Part shown: positions 1-5,757 of the stretch, one piece after another
How the letters are laid out: each line of letters starts with the position of its first letter
How positions within the stretch are numbered: position 1 is the first letter of the stretch
Origin: JBEAOO01 sp041164825
GTDB taxonomy: Bacteria; Pseudomonadota; Gammaproteobacteria; Burkholderiales; Burkholderiaceae_C
Length of the DNA stretch: 12,482 nucleotides
Assembly (NCBI GenBank): GCA_041164825.1
Contig: JBEAOO010000133.1
Coordinates: forward strand, 1 to 12,482
Reading direction: 5' to 3'
Position numbers and translations under genes: made by a program
The notes under the pieces: model-generated
What the model was told of the DNA's origin: nothing
The model's input: only the letters and a program-made list of their open reading frames with translations
The model's database searches: none

Positions 1-315
1 GGCCAGCAGCACGGTGCGGCTTTGGGCCACGGCATCACGGATCAGGGCCGACAGCGGGCCGGATTTTTTCTCGGCACCCACCATCGCGCCCACGTTGGTA
101 CCCACCGTGGCGCCCCAGCCCAGCATCGCCAGTGGCGCGAGCACCGGGCTGGCCACAAACGGGCTCACATTGGCCGCCACCCGGGCCAACGTGGCCAGCG
201 CGGTGGCGCGCCAAAAGCGGACCACGCCGTGGTTTTTTGGGCGTGCTGGATCGCGTTGGGGCCGCACGCTGGACGGGGCCGTGGACACGGCGTTGGGTGG
301 ATTGGGTTCGGTCAT
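1..315 (-). CDS. Hypothetical protein with a glycine-rich hydrophobic segment, partial (3' end beyond the window)
   Basis: Reading leftward from an ATG at 315, the frame stays open for 105 codons to the window edge, so only the N-terminal part is seen. The first ~30 residues are proline-rich and polar (MTEPNPPNAVSTAPSS...). A basic stretch (RFWRATALATLARVAANV) follows, then a hydrophobic, glycine-spaced segment around residues 52-80 (GWGATVGTNVGAMVG) that resembles a membrane-inserting glycine-zipper helix. A charged turn (GAEKKSGPLSALIRDAVAQS) comes next. An AAAGG tract about 6 nt before the ATG is a plausible ribosome site. The frame is also open upstream to a stop at 535-537, so a longer form from GTG at 480 cannot be excluded. 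I do not recognise the family. Reasons to call it coding are the long open frame to the edge, the ribosome site and a sensible amino-acid composition. Confidence 0.6.
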   Translation of the reverse strand, partial: MTEPNPPNAVSTAPSSVRPQRDPARPKNHGVVRFWRATALATLARVAANVSPFVASPVLAPLAMLGWGATVGTNVGAMVGAEKKSGPLSALIRDAVAQSRTVLLA

Positions 316-742
316 GGCGGGCCTTTGCGATGGCGCAAAAGTCGGGTGTACCGCGGCGCATGTGGGCGGTCTGTCGGGCTGCGTACCGAGGGCCACGCGG
401 CAGGCCTCCAGCCGGGCCTCGTGGTCCTGCCCGTCACCATGGGACAAGAAGCTGGCACAACGAGCGTGCGTGCCGCGCACCTCGGGGGCAAAGGCCCCCC
501 GGCGGTCCAGGCGCCGACTCGCGGACCTGAAAATTCACCGGCTGCGTCTGCAGTGTCTGGGTCAGTCTCGTCTCGATCTGTGCCATCTGTGCCAGCAGGG
601 TGGGTGCTGCGCTCGTTCATGCGCGGAGCATGGGGCCGCTCTGCCCGAGGTGCGAGGTGCGCCAGCGCACAGACCGCGCAACAGCACGGGTCCAGTGTGG
701 TGTCCGCCATGTCGGCACACCGCAAGCCAGAGGACCCTCACC
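316..742. other. 427-nt stretch without a convincing gene
   Basis: This gap lies between two divergent genes. The leftward frame of the 1-315 gene stays open up to a TGA at 535-537, so part of the gap may be an N-terminal extension of that gene. Other open frames here give arginine- and proline-rich products with no recognisable motif. Promoters for both flanking genes must lie here, but I see no clear -35/-10 pair, repeat or structured RNA. Confidence 0.4.
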
Positions 743-1039
743 ATGATGAACCGAGACGACTACGTTGCCAAAATGAAGCTGCAGCTCGACGAGATGAATG
801 CGCGCTTGGGTGAGTTCGAAGTCAAAGCCCAAGCGGCGCAAGTTGACATGCGCGCGGCCTGCGACAAAGAGATGCTGCAGCTGCGTGCGCAATCGAAGGC
901 CGCGGGCACCATGCTCGACGAGCTGAAGGTGGCTGGCGAAAACGCCTGGCAGCAGATGGCCACCGAGAGCGAGAAACTCGGCAAGGCCTTCAACCAAGCG
1001 TGCACGCAGGCGTTCAGTCACTTCAAGTCGAAGCCTTGA
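743..1039 (+). CDS. Small coiled-coil protein, sll1863-type stress-response family
   Basis: This is a 98-residue, probably cytoplasmic, almost wholly helical protein. It opens with MMNRDDYVAKMKLQLDEMNA, and charged heptad-like repeats run through about residue 80 (QLDEMNARLGEF, EMLQLRAQSKAA, ATESEKLGKAF), followed by a short tail ending FSHFKSKP. The opening RDDYVAKMK.QLDE.N and the ending F..FKS match my memory of small proteins annotated as coiled-coil or sll1863 family stress-response proteins. Their biochemical role is not established. The frame is open far upstream, but the start at 743 is chosen because AGAGGA lies 8 nt before it and the upstream translation looks non-coding. A second ATG at 746 is equally possible. 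It converges with the outer-membrane protein gene, leaving 233 nt between the two with no clear terminator. Confidence 0.75.
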   Translation: MMNRDDYVAKMKLQLDEMNARLGEFEVKAQAAQVDMRAACDKEMLQLRAQSKAAGTMLDELKVAGENAWQQMATESEKLGKAFNQACTQAFSHFKSKP

Positions 1040-1272
1040 TCTGGGCGTTTCTCCTGGTCGGGAAGTTCGATTTTCTGCACTGAGGCGCACTGCATGCCGA
1101 GGCCGGTGCTCGGAGCGCTGCGCCGCATTCGCTTTGCTCCCTGGCCACCGCCGCCCTCGCGCTGATCTTCGAACGAGAAGTCTTGAAACGGAAAGCAAGC
1201 CAAACGCAGCAATGGACCGAGAACCGAACTCCCCGGCCATGGAGAGCGAATATTGCTGAACGCCCGCCCGCA

Positions 1273-1845
1273 TCAGAACTGGTACGACAGCCCCACGGTG
1301 AGCGCCCTGGCTTTGAGTGACATGCTGTTGTCCCGCCACTGGTACTGCTCCCACTCGGCCCGCGCGGCCCAGTGCGGTGTGAGGGTGTAGCTGGCACCGA
1401 AGCCGTATTTCAGGCCGGTGTCTGACAGGCTGACGCTCGACCAGCTGCTGGGCGTGCTGACACTGGCCTTGACGGTGCTGGACGCCACGCCCACCCGGCC
1501 CAGCAGCCAGATGCCTTCGTCCACACGCCAGCTGCCCACCGCGTCCAGGTAGACGCTGTGCGCCTTGACGCGCACGGTGCTGCCGCTGTCTGGATAGCTC
1601 ACACTGTCCAAGGGCACAAAGCCCAGTTCGGCCGACCAGCCGGGGGCCAGCTGCACACCCGCAAAGAACTTGCTGCCGCTGGTGCTGTCGGCATCGCCGT
1701 TGGCCGAGAAGCGGGTTTGGCCCAGGCTCGCGCCCACGTACAGGCCTTCGGCAAAAGCGGGCGGAGCGGCGAGGGCGGAGCAGAGGGTGGTGGCGAGTGC
1801 GGTCGAGGTCCGGGCCCAGGAGGCCGGCAGGAGGGTGTTTTTCAT
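1273..1845 (-). CDS. Small outer-membrane beta-barrel protein (OmpX/OmpA-barrel-like)
   Basis: The 190-residue product begins with a signal peptide (basic N-region, hydrophobic stretch about 13-28, likely cut after AFA at 32). The mature part starts EGLYVGASLGQTRF and alternates polar and hydrophobic residues in short strands separated by Gly/Ser/Asp turns, including FFAGVQLAPGWSAELGFV, HSVYLDAVGSW, IWLLGRVGVAS and LKYGFGASYTLTPHWAARAEWEQY. It ends ALTVGLSYQF, and the terminal phenylalanine is the usual signal for insertion of barrel proteins by the BAM complex. Mature length of about 158 residues fits an eight-stranded barrel of the OmpX/OmpA transmembrane type. Function is unknown; such proteins serve in adhesion, stress tolerance or permeability. 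No Shine-Dalgarno sequence precedes the ATG, and no earlier ATG exists in frame before a TGA. It lies downstream of regA on the same strand across a 151-nt gap, so it is probably a separate unit. Confidence 0.85.
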   Translation of the reverse strand: MKNTLLPASWARTSTALATTLCSALAAPPAFAEGLYVGASLGQTRFSANGDADSTSGSKFFAGVQLAPGWSAELGFVPLDSVSYPDSGSTVRVKAHSVYLDAVGSWRVDEGIWLLGRVGVASSTVKASVSTPSSWSSVSLSDTGLKYGFGASYTLTPHWAARAEWEQYQWRDNSMSLKARALTVGLSYQF

Positions 1846-1916
1846 GAGGATGAACCAGTCTGACGCGGCGCGCTTCGCCGCTTGAAAACTGTTTCATTGA
1901 GCGCCCCTCAGGCGCC

Positions 1917-1922
1917 TGTCAA
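1917..1922 (-). promoter_or_regulatory. Possible -35 element (TTGACA) upstream of the outer-membrane protein gene
   Basis: A perfect TTGACA reads leftward 72 nt before the ATG at 1845. No good -10 lies 16-18 nt downstream: the best candidates are AT-poor apart from CAATGA/AATGAA. The spacer holds GCGCC-TGAGG-GGCGC, which could form a hairpin. I treat this as a weak promoter hint only. Confidence 0.25.
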
Positions 1923-1932
1923 CTGAGCCCAG

Positions 1933-1952
1933 ATCGGCCCACCCAGGCCAAT
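1933..1952 (-). terminator. Stem-loop downstream of regA, possible operon terminator without a T-tract
   Basis: On the leftward strand, ATTGGCC and GGCCGAT flank a 6-nt loop, giving a 7-bp stem with one G-U pair. It begins 45 nt past the regA stop codon. No run of T follows, so it is not a standard intrinsic terminator. It could protect the 3' end or act with Rho. Confidence 0.25.
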
Positions 1953-1996
1953 GAGGCAGGGCGCGCGCACCCGTTGTGGTGCCGGGCCGACAGCGC

Positions 1997-2557
1997 TCAC
2001 TTCACCCGCGTCTTCTCCAGCTTGCGTGCCAGCGTGCGGCGGTGCATGCCCAAGCGGCGGGCGGTTTCGGAGATGTTGAAGTCGGTGGCCGCCAGGGTCT
2101 CGTGGATGTGCTCCCACTCCAGGGTCTTGATCGAGGTGGTGCGCTCGGTGAGCTCAACTTCGGTGTCGCCCGCGGCCTTGCCGAAGGCGGCTTCGATGTC
2201 GTCGGTGTTGGCGGGTTTGGCCAGGTAGTGGCGCGCGCCGAGCTTGATGGCCTCGACCGCGGTGGCGATGCTGGCGTAGCCGGTGAGCACGACGATGACC
2301 ATCGCCGGGTCGTGCTTGTGCAGCGCTTGCACGCAGGCCAGTCCCGAGCTGCCGCCAGCCAGCTTGAGATCGACCACGGCGTGGCCGGGGCGCAGCTGGT
2401 CGCTGAACTGCGGCATCAAGGTCAGCAGCTCGTCGAGCCCGCTGGCGCGCAGCACGCGGTAGCCGCGGCGCTCGAACGAGCGGCCGAGCGTGCGCGCGAA
2501 CGCGTCGTCGTCTTCGACGATCAGCAGCGTGCGCTGCGGCGTGGCCTCAGCGGCCAT
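1997..2557 (-). CDS. regA: Redox response regulator, RegA/PrrA/ActR/RoxR family
   Basis: The 186-residue DNA-binding response regulator is phosphorylated by the RegB-type kinase encoded just upstream. In other proteobacteria RegA controls respiratory oxidases, carbon and nitrogen fixation and anaerobic genes. The receiver domain (about 10-125) has the acidic pocket E15/D16/D17, phospho-acceptor D63 in AVVDLKL, T92 in LTGYASIATAVEAIKLGA and K114 in LAKPANTDDIEAAF; the last two blocks are hallmarks of the family. A short linker leads to a C-terminal Fis-type helix-turn-helix (about 146-182: EWEHIHETL..., NISETARRLGMHRRTLARKL) that is nearly identical to the family signature. The ATG start lies inside the 3' end of regB, with an 11-nt overlap, implying translational coupling. 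The gene is last in the cyo-SURF1-regBA block, so oxidase genes and their likely regulator may be co-transcribed. That RegA controls cyo here is inferred, not seen. Confidence 0.94.
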   Translation of the reverse strand: MAAEATPQRTLLIVEDDDAFARTLGRSFERRGYRVLRASGLDELLTLMPQFSDQLRPGHAVVDLKLAGGSSGLACVQALHKHDPAMVIVVLTGYASIATAVEAIKLGARHYLAKPANTDDIEAAFGKAAGDTEVELTERTTSIKTLEWEHIHETLAATDFNISETARRLGMHRRTLARKLEKTRVK

Positions 2558-3917
2558 GGCTGTGGCCTCGTGGGTCCAGGGCCAGCGCGGCCAGGGGCAG
2601 GGTGATGGTCACGTCGGCGCCGCCTTCAGCACGGTTGTGCACGGCGATGTGGCCGCCCAACATGCGGGCCACATTGACCGACAAAAACAGGCCCAAGCCG
2701 CCGCCCGGTTTGCCCTTGGTGGAGCGGTAGGGCTGGCCATGGTTCTGCAGCATATCGGGTGTGAAACCGGGGCCCTGGTCGCGCACGCGCAGCACCAGCG
2801 CATCGCCCTGGCAGCGGGCGAGCAGGCTCAGCGGCGCTTGGGGCGCAGCGTCGAGCGCGTTGTCGAGCACATTGCAGATCATTTGCTGGAGCGCGGTGTC
2901 GGACGCGATGGCGAGGTTGGGTGTGCTGTCGTCACGCTCGTAGTGGAACACCGGCGCGGGCCGGCTGTCGCGCCATTCTTCCACCAGGTCGTCCAAGAAG
3001 CGGTGCAGGGTGGTGGAGGCCGAGTCTTCCCCGCGCGCTTCGCCGGCCGCCAGCAAGATGCCGCTGACGATGGTTTTGCAGCGCTGCAGTTGGCGCTGCA
3101 TCAGGTCGATCTCTTCGCGCAACTCCGGGTCGGCGGTGAAGGGCGCCATGTGCGCCCAGTCGCCCAAGATGACCGAGAGTGTGGCCAGGGGCGTGCCCAA
3201 CTCGTGGGCCGCGCCTGTGGCCAGCAGGCCCATGCGCACGATGTGGCCTTCTTCGGCCGCGCGCTGGCGCAGGTCGGCCAGGCGGGCGTCGCGCTGGCGC
3301 AGGTTGCTGCCGATGCGGCCAATGAAGATCACCAGCAGTGCCGCGTTGAGTGCAAAACAAATCAGCAGACCGCCGATGTAGTGCACCGACAGGGGTGAAT
3401 CGAGCAGGCCGGGCAGCTGCAGCGGCAAATGCCACTGCGTGAGGCCAATGAAGCACAGGCCGGTGAGGCCGACGATGGCCCAGGTGTAGCGCGTGTCGAG
3501 CAGCACCGCGCCCACCACCACCTGCAGCAAGAAGAGGGAGATGAAGGGGTTGGTGATGCCGCCGCTGAAGTAGAGCTGGCCGCTGAGCACCAGCACATCG
3601 ACCACCAGCCCCGCAAACAGCTCCCACTGCGCGATGTCGGTGGCCATGCGGGCGCGCAGCAGGCTGGCGCCGTTGAACAGCGTGAGGGCCGCCAGCAGCG
3701 TGAGCATCTGCATCATCGGCAGCGGCAGGCCGAGCACCCAGTGCACGGTGGCGATGGTGCTGAGTTGGCCCATGGCGGCCAACCAGCGCAGCTGGGTCAG
3801 TTGCAGCAGGTTGTTGCGGCCGGCCAGCCATTCGGGGGCCTGGCGGCCGGCCAGATCCGCGGGGCGGGTGGGGCGGGCGGGGGGCTCAGGCAGCGTCGGT
3901 GGCGGAGAGTGGGGCAC
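2547..3917 (-). CDS. regB: Redox sensor histidine kinase, RegB/PrrB/ActS/RoxS family
   Basis: The 456-residue inner-membrane kinase phosphorylates RegA in response to redox state. After a proline-rich cytoplasmic N-terminus come about six membrane segments between residues 45 and 200. The loop motif GGITNPF (119-125) matches the GGXXNPF motif that binds ubiquinone in RegB. The H-box is AAHELGTPLATLSVI, with phospho-acceptor H238. C280 in QLQRCKTIVSGIL sits where RegB carries its redox-active cysteine (C265 in Rhodobacter capsulatus), by motif context. The catalytic domain has the N-box (CNVLDNALDA, 348-357), DQGPGF (380-385) and GGGLGL (405-410), so it should be active. The predicted start is a GTG, with no clear ribosome site, overlapping the SURF1 3' end by 32 nt. 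The next in-frame Met is residue 49, so the true start is uncertain. The strong overlaps on both sides indicate a single transcript. Confidence 0.94.
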   Translation of the reverse strand: MPHSPPPTLPEPPARPTRPADLAGRQAPEWLAGRNNLLQLTQLRWLAAMGQLSTIATVHWVLGLPLPMMQMLTLLAALTLFNGASLLRARMATDIAQWELFAGLVVDVLVLSGQLYFSGGITNPFISLFLLQVVVGAVLLDTRYTWAIVGLTGLCFIGLTQWHLPLQLPGLLDSPLSVHYIGGLLICFALNAALLVIFIGRIGSNLRQRDARLADLRQRAAEEGHIVRMGLLATGAAHELGTPLATLSVILGDWAHMAPFTADPELREEIDLMQRQLQRCKTIVSGILLAAGEARGEDSASTTLHRFLDDLVEEWRDSRPAPVFHYERDDSTPNLAIASDTALQQMICNVLDNALDAAPQAPLSLLARCQGDALVLRVRDQGPGFTPDMLQNHGQPYRSTKGKPGGGLGLFLSVNVARMLGGHIAVHNRAEGGADVTITLPLAALALDPRGHSHGR

Positions 3918-4695
3918 GTGCAGCGGGGTGAGGGTTCGGCGACATCAGGCCTTTGCGCCACAGCACCCCAAAGGCCACGGCCAAGCAGGCGGCCATGGCA
4001 AACCAGGTGAGGGCGTAAGAGAGGTGATTGTTGCTGAACTGGAGCACGGTCAGGCCAGCGCGGGGCCGCTCGTCCTCACTGGCACCAGGGGCGGGCACGG
4101 CGTCCACAAAGTAGGGCGCTACCTCTGCCGGTGGCAGGCCGCGCGTGCTGGCGATGGCGGCCACGTCGCGTGAGTACCAGCGGCCCTCGGCGGGCGCATT
4201 GCGCTGCAGCGCGCTGCCCGTGGGCTCGGTGATGCGCAGCAGGCCTTGCACGGTGATGGGGCCGGTGGGCTCTTGCGGCGCGCGGCTGGTGCGTTGGCGC
4301 AGTTCGGGCGGCACGAAGCCGCGGTTCACCAGCACCCACTCGCCGGCCTCGGTGCGCAGCGGCGTGAGCACCCAGTGGCCGGTGCCGTAGACGGTGCTGG
4401 CTTGCACCAGGGTCTCGCGGCTGTGGTCAAACGTGCCGCGCAGTTGCACGCGGCGGTACTCGTCGGCGTCGCGGTTGATCTGCGGCCACGCGTCGCGCCC
4501 GGGTGCGGACACGGGGGCCGTGGCCTGGTGGCGGGCGATGCGCGCGAGCAGCGCTTCTTTCCAACTCAGGCGCTGCACCTGCCACAGCCCCAGCCCAATG
4601 AAAACCGCCACCAGCAAGGTGGTGGCGGTGAGCAAGAACCATCGCAGGCCGCGCCCGCGGTGCACGGGGGCACCTGGGGCTTCGGCAAGGGTCAT
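3886..4695 (-). CDS. SURF1 family oxidase assembly protein (probably serving the cyo quinol oxidase)
   Basis: The 269-residue inner-membrane protein belongs to the SURF1/Shy1 family, which helps insert haem into subunit I of haem-copper oxidases. Two membrane segments flank a periplasmic domain, at about 17-37 and 225-246. Family motifs include GLGLWQVQRLSWKEALLARI (36-53), where the first helix ends, EYRRVQLRGTFD (79-90), GEWVLVNRGFVPP (118-130) and NNHLSYALTWFAMA (222-235) entering the second helix. The ATG lies 14 nt after cyoD and the end overlaps regB by 32 nt, so it belongs to the oxidase operon. Paracoccus denitrificans has separate SURF1 proteins for its cytochrome c oxidase and its quinol oxidase. 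The position here suggests the quinol-oxidase type, which is an inference from context. Confidence 0.94.
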   Translation of the reverse strand: MTLAEAPGAPVHRGRGLRWFLLTATTLLVAVFIGLGLWQVQRLSWKEALLARIARHQATAPVSAPGRDAWPQINRDADEYRRVQLRGTFDHSRETLVQASTVYGTGHWVLTPLRTEAGEWVLVNRGFVPPELRQRTSRAPQEPTGPITVQGLLRITEPTGSALQRNAPAEGRWYSRDVAAIASTRGLPPAEVAPYFVDAVPAPGASEDERPRAGLTVLQFSNNHLSYALTWFAMAACLAVAFGVLWRKGLMSPNPHPAARAPLSATDAA

Positions 4696-4709
4696 GGTGC
4701 GGTGCGCAA

Positions 4710-5108
4710 TCAGGGCGCCTGGCGCATGTCGTGCACCGGCATCATGTTGGTGTTGAGGTGGTACATGACCCAGCTCGAACCGGCCAGCATGATCAGCACC
4801 AGCGCGATCGTGAAGATCAGCGCCAGCATCGACCAGCCGTTTTCGACCTTGGCGTTCATGTGCAGGAAATACACCATGTGCACCAGCATCTGCACCACGG
4901 CAAAACCGAGCAGCACAAAGGCCGTGACCTTGGACGAGGGAATCACCTTGGCCATCACCAGCCAGAACGGGATGGCGGTCAGCAGCACCGACAGCAGGAA
5001 GCCGATCACATAGCCTTTGACGGTGGCGTGGTAGCCGCCTTCATCGTCGTGGTGATCGTCGTGGCCGGCGTGGTCGTGCCCAGCGTGGGAGTCGTGGTGT
5101 TGGCTCAT
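4710..5108 (-). CDS. cyoD: Cytochrome o ubiquinol oxidase subunit IV (CyoD)
   Basis: CyoD is the small fourth subunit of the bo-type quinol oxidase, which stabilises the CuB region of subunit I in Escherichia coli. The 132-residue protein has three membrane helices (about 33-53, 62-83 and 93-117). The family core is VKGYVIGFLLSVLLTAIPFW, then LGFAVVQMLVHMVYFLHMN, then a final helix ending SSWVMYHLNTNMMP. It is somewhat longer than the E. coli protein (109 residues). Much of the extra length is an unusually histidine- and aspartate-rich N-terminus, with nine His in the first 27 residues. The start codon overlaps the cyoC stop as ATGA, so the two are translationally coupled. SURF1 follows after 14 nt. 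Confidence 0.96.
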   Translation of the reverse strand: MSQHHDSHAGHDHAGHDDHHDDEGGYHATVKGYVIGFLLSVLLTAIPFWLVMAKVIPSSKVTAFVLLGFAVVQMLVHMVYFLHMNAKVENGWSMLALIFTIALVLIMLAGSSWVMYHLNTNMMPVHDMRQAP

Positions 5109-5731
5109 TGCAGCGTGCCCATGAGGTAGACGAAGGTGAAGACGGCGATCCAGATCACGTCCAAGAAGTGCCAGAACATCGACAAGCAGGTCAGGCGACG
5201 GCGGTTCTCTGGGGTGAGGCCATGCTTGCTGACTTGCAGCATCAAGGTGACCAGCCAGATCGTGCCGAAGGTGACGTGCAGGCCGTGGGTGCCGACCAGC
5301 GTGAAGAAGGACGACAAGAAGGCGCTGCGCTGCGGGCCGGCACCTTCGTGGATCAGGTGCGAGAACTCATAGATTTCGATGCTCAGGAAGCCCAGGCCGA
5401 ACAGGCCGGTGACGGCCAGCCAGGCCAGCACCTGGCTCTTCTTTTTGGCCTGCATGGCGATCATGGCCATGCCGTAGGTGATGGACGAGAACAGCAGCAG
5501 CGCGGTGTTGGCGGCCACCAGGGGCAGGTCAAACAGATCGGCGCCCGAGGGGCCGGCCGCGTAGTTGCGGCCCAGCACTGCGTAGGCGGCAAACAGCATC
5601 GCGAAGATGAGGCAGTCGCTCATCAGGTAGATCCAGAACCCGAGCAGGGTGCCCTGCTGCGGGTGGTGGTTGCCGTTGTCGTAGAACACCGGCTGGCCGC
5701 CGGCGGAGGTGAGGGTGGGAGAGGCGCTCAT
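5105..5731 (-). CDS. cyoC: Cytochrome o ubiquinol oxidase subunit III (CyoC)
   Basis: CyoC is the integral membrane subunit III of the quinol oxidase, 208 residues, close to E. coli CyoC (204). It has the five-helix form typical of bacterial quinol-oxidase subunit III. Recognisable blocks are GTLLGFWIYLMSDCLIFAMLFAAYAVL (27-53), where the acidic D39 is conserved, then SITYGMAMIAM, LSIEIYEFSHLI (116-127, with the conserved glutamate of helix III), LVGTHGLHVTFGTIWL (145-160) and MFWHFLDVIWIAVFTFVYLMG (185-205). The frame is open further upstream, but that part overlaps cyoB and is not family-like. The ATG at 5731 gives the family length and starts MSASPTLTSAGG. It lies 26 nt after cyoB and overlaps cyoD by 4 nt. 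Confidence 0.96.
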   Translation of the reverse strand: MSASPTLTSAGGQPVFYDNGNHHPQQGTLLGFWIYLMSDCLIFAMLFAAYAVLGRNYAAGPSGADLFDLPLVAANTALLLFSSITYGMAMIAMQAKKKSQVLAWLAVTGLFGLGFLSIEIYEFSHLIHEGAGPQRSAFLSSFFTLVGTHGLHVTFGTIWLVTLMLQVSKHGLTPENRRRLTCLSMFWHFLDVIWIAVFTFVYLMGTLQ

Positions 5732-5757
5732 GGATGTCGGTCTCGTCTCGTCGGTGC

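Noticed and set aside
312..725. 137-codon leftward frame whose TGA overlaps the ATG at 315
   Set aside because: The ATGA overlap looks like translational coupling, but the product is arginine-, proline- and cysteine-rich with no recognisable fold. I consider it chance in GC-rich DNA, though not fully excluded.
14..742. Long upstream extension of the coiled-coil gene frame
   Set aside because: It is open for 243 codons, but the translation is not protein-like, it crosses the leftward gene at the edge, and a good ribosome site marks the start at 743.
1207..1258. Inverted repeat CAGCAAT ... ATTGCTG between the convergent coiled-coil and outer-membrane genes
   Set aside because: The 7-bp arms are separated by 38 nt with no T-run. 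Such a match is expected by chance, so I do not call a terminator.
617..1897. 426-codon leftward open frame through the coiled-coil and outer-membrane genes
   Set aside because: It overlaps two better supported genes in other frames, and its product is arginine-rich and motif-free.
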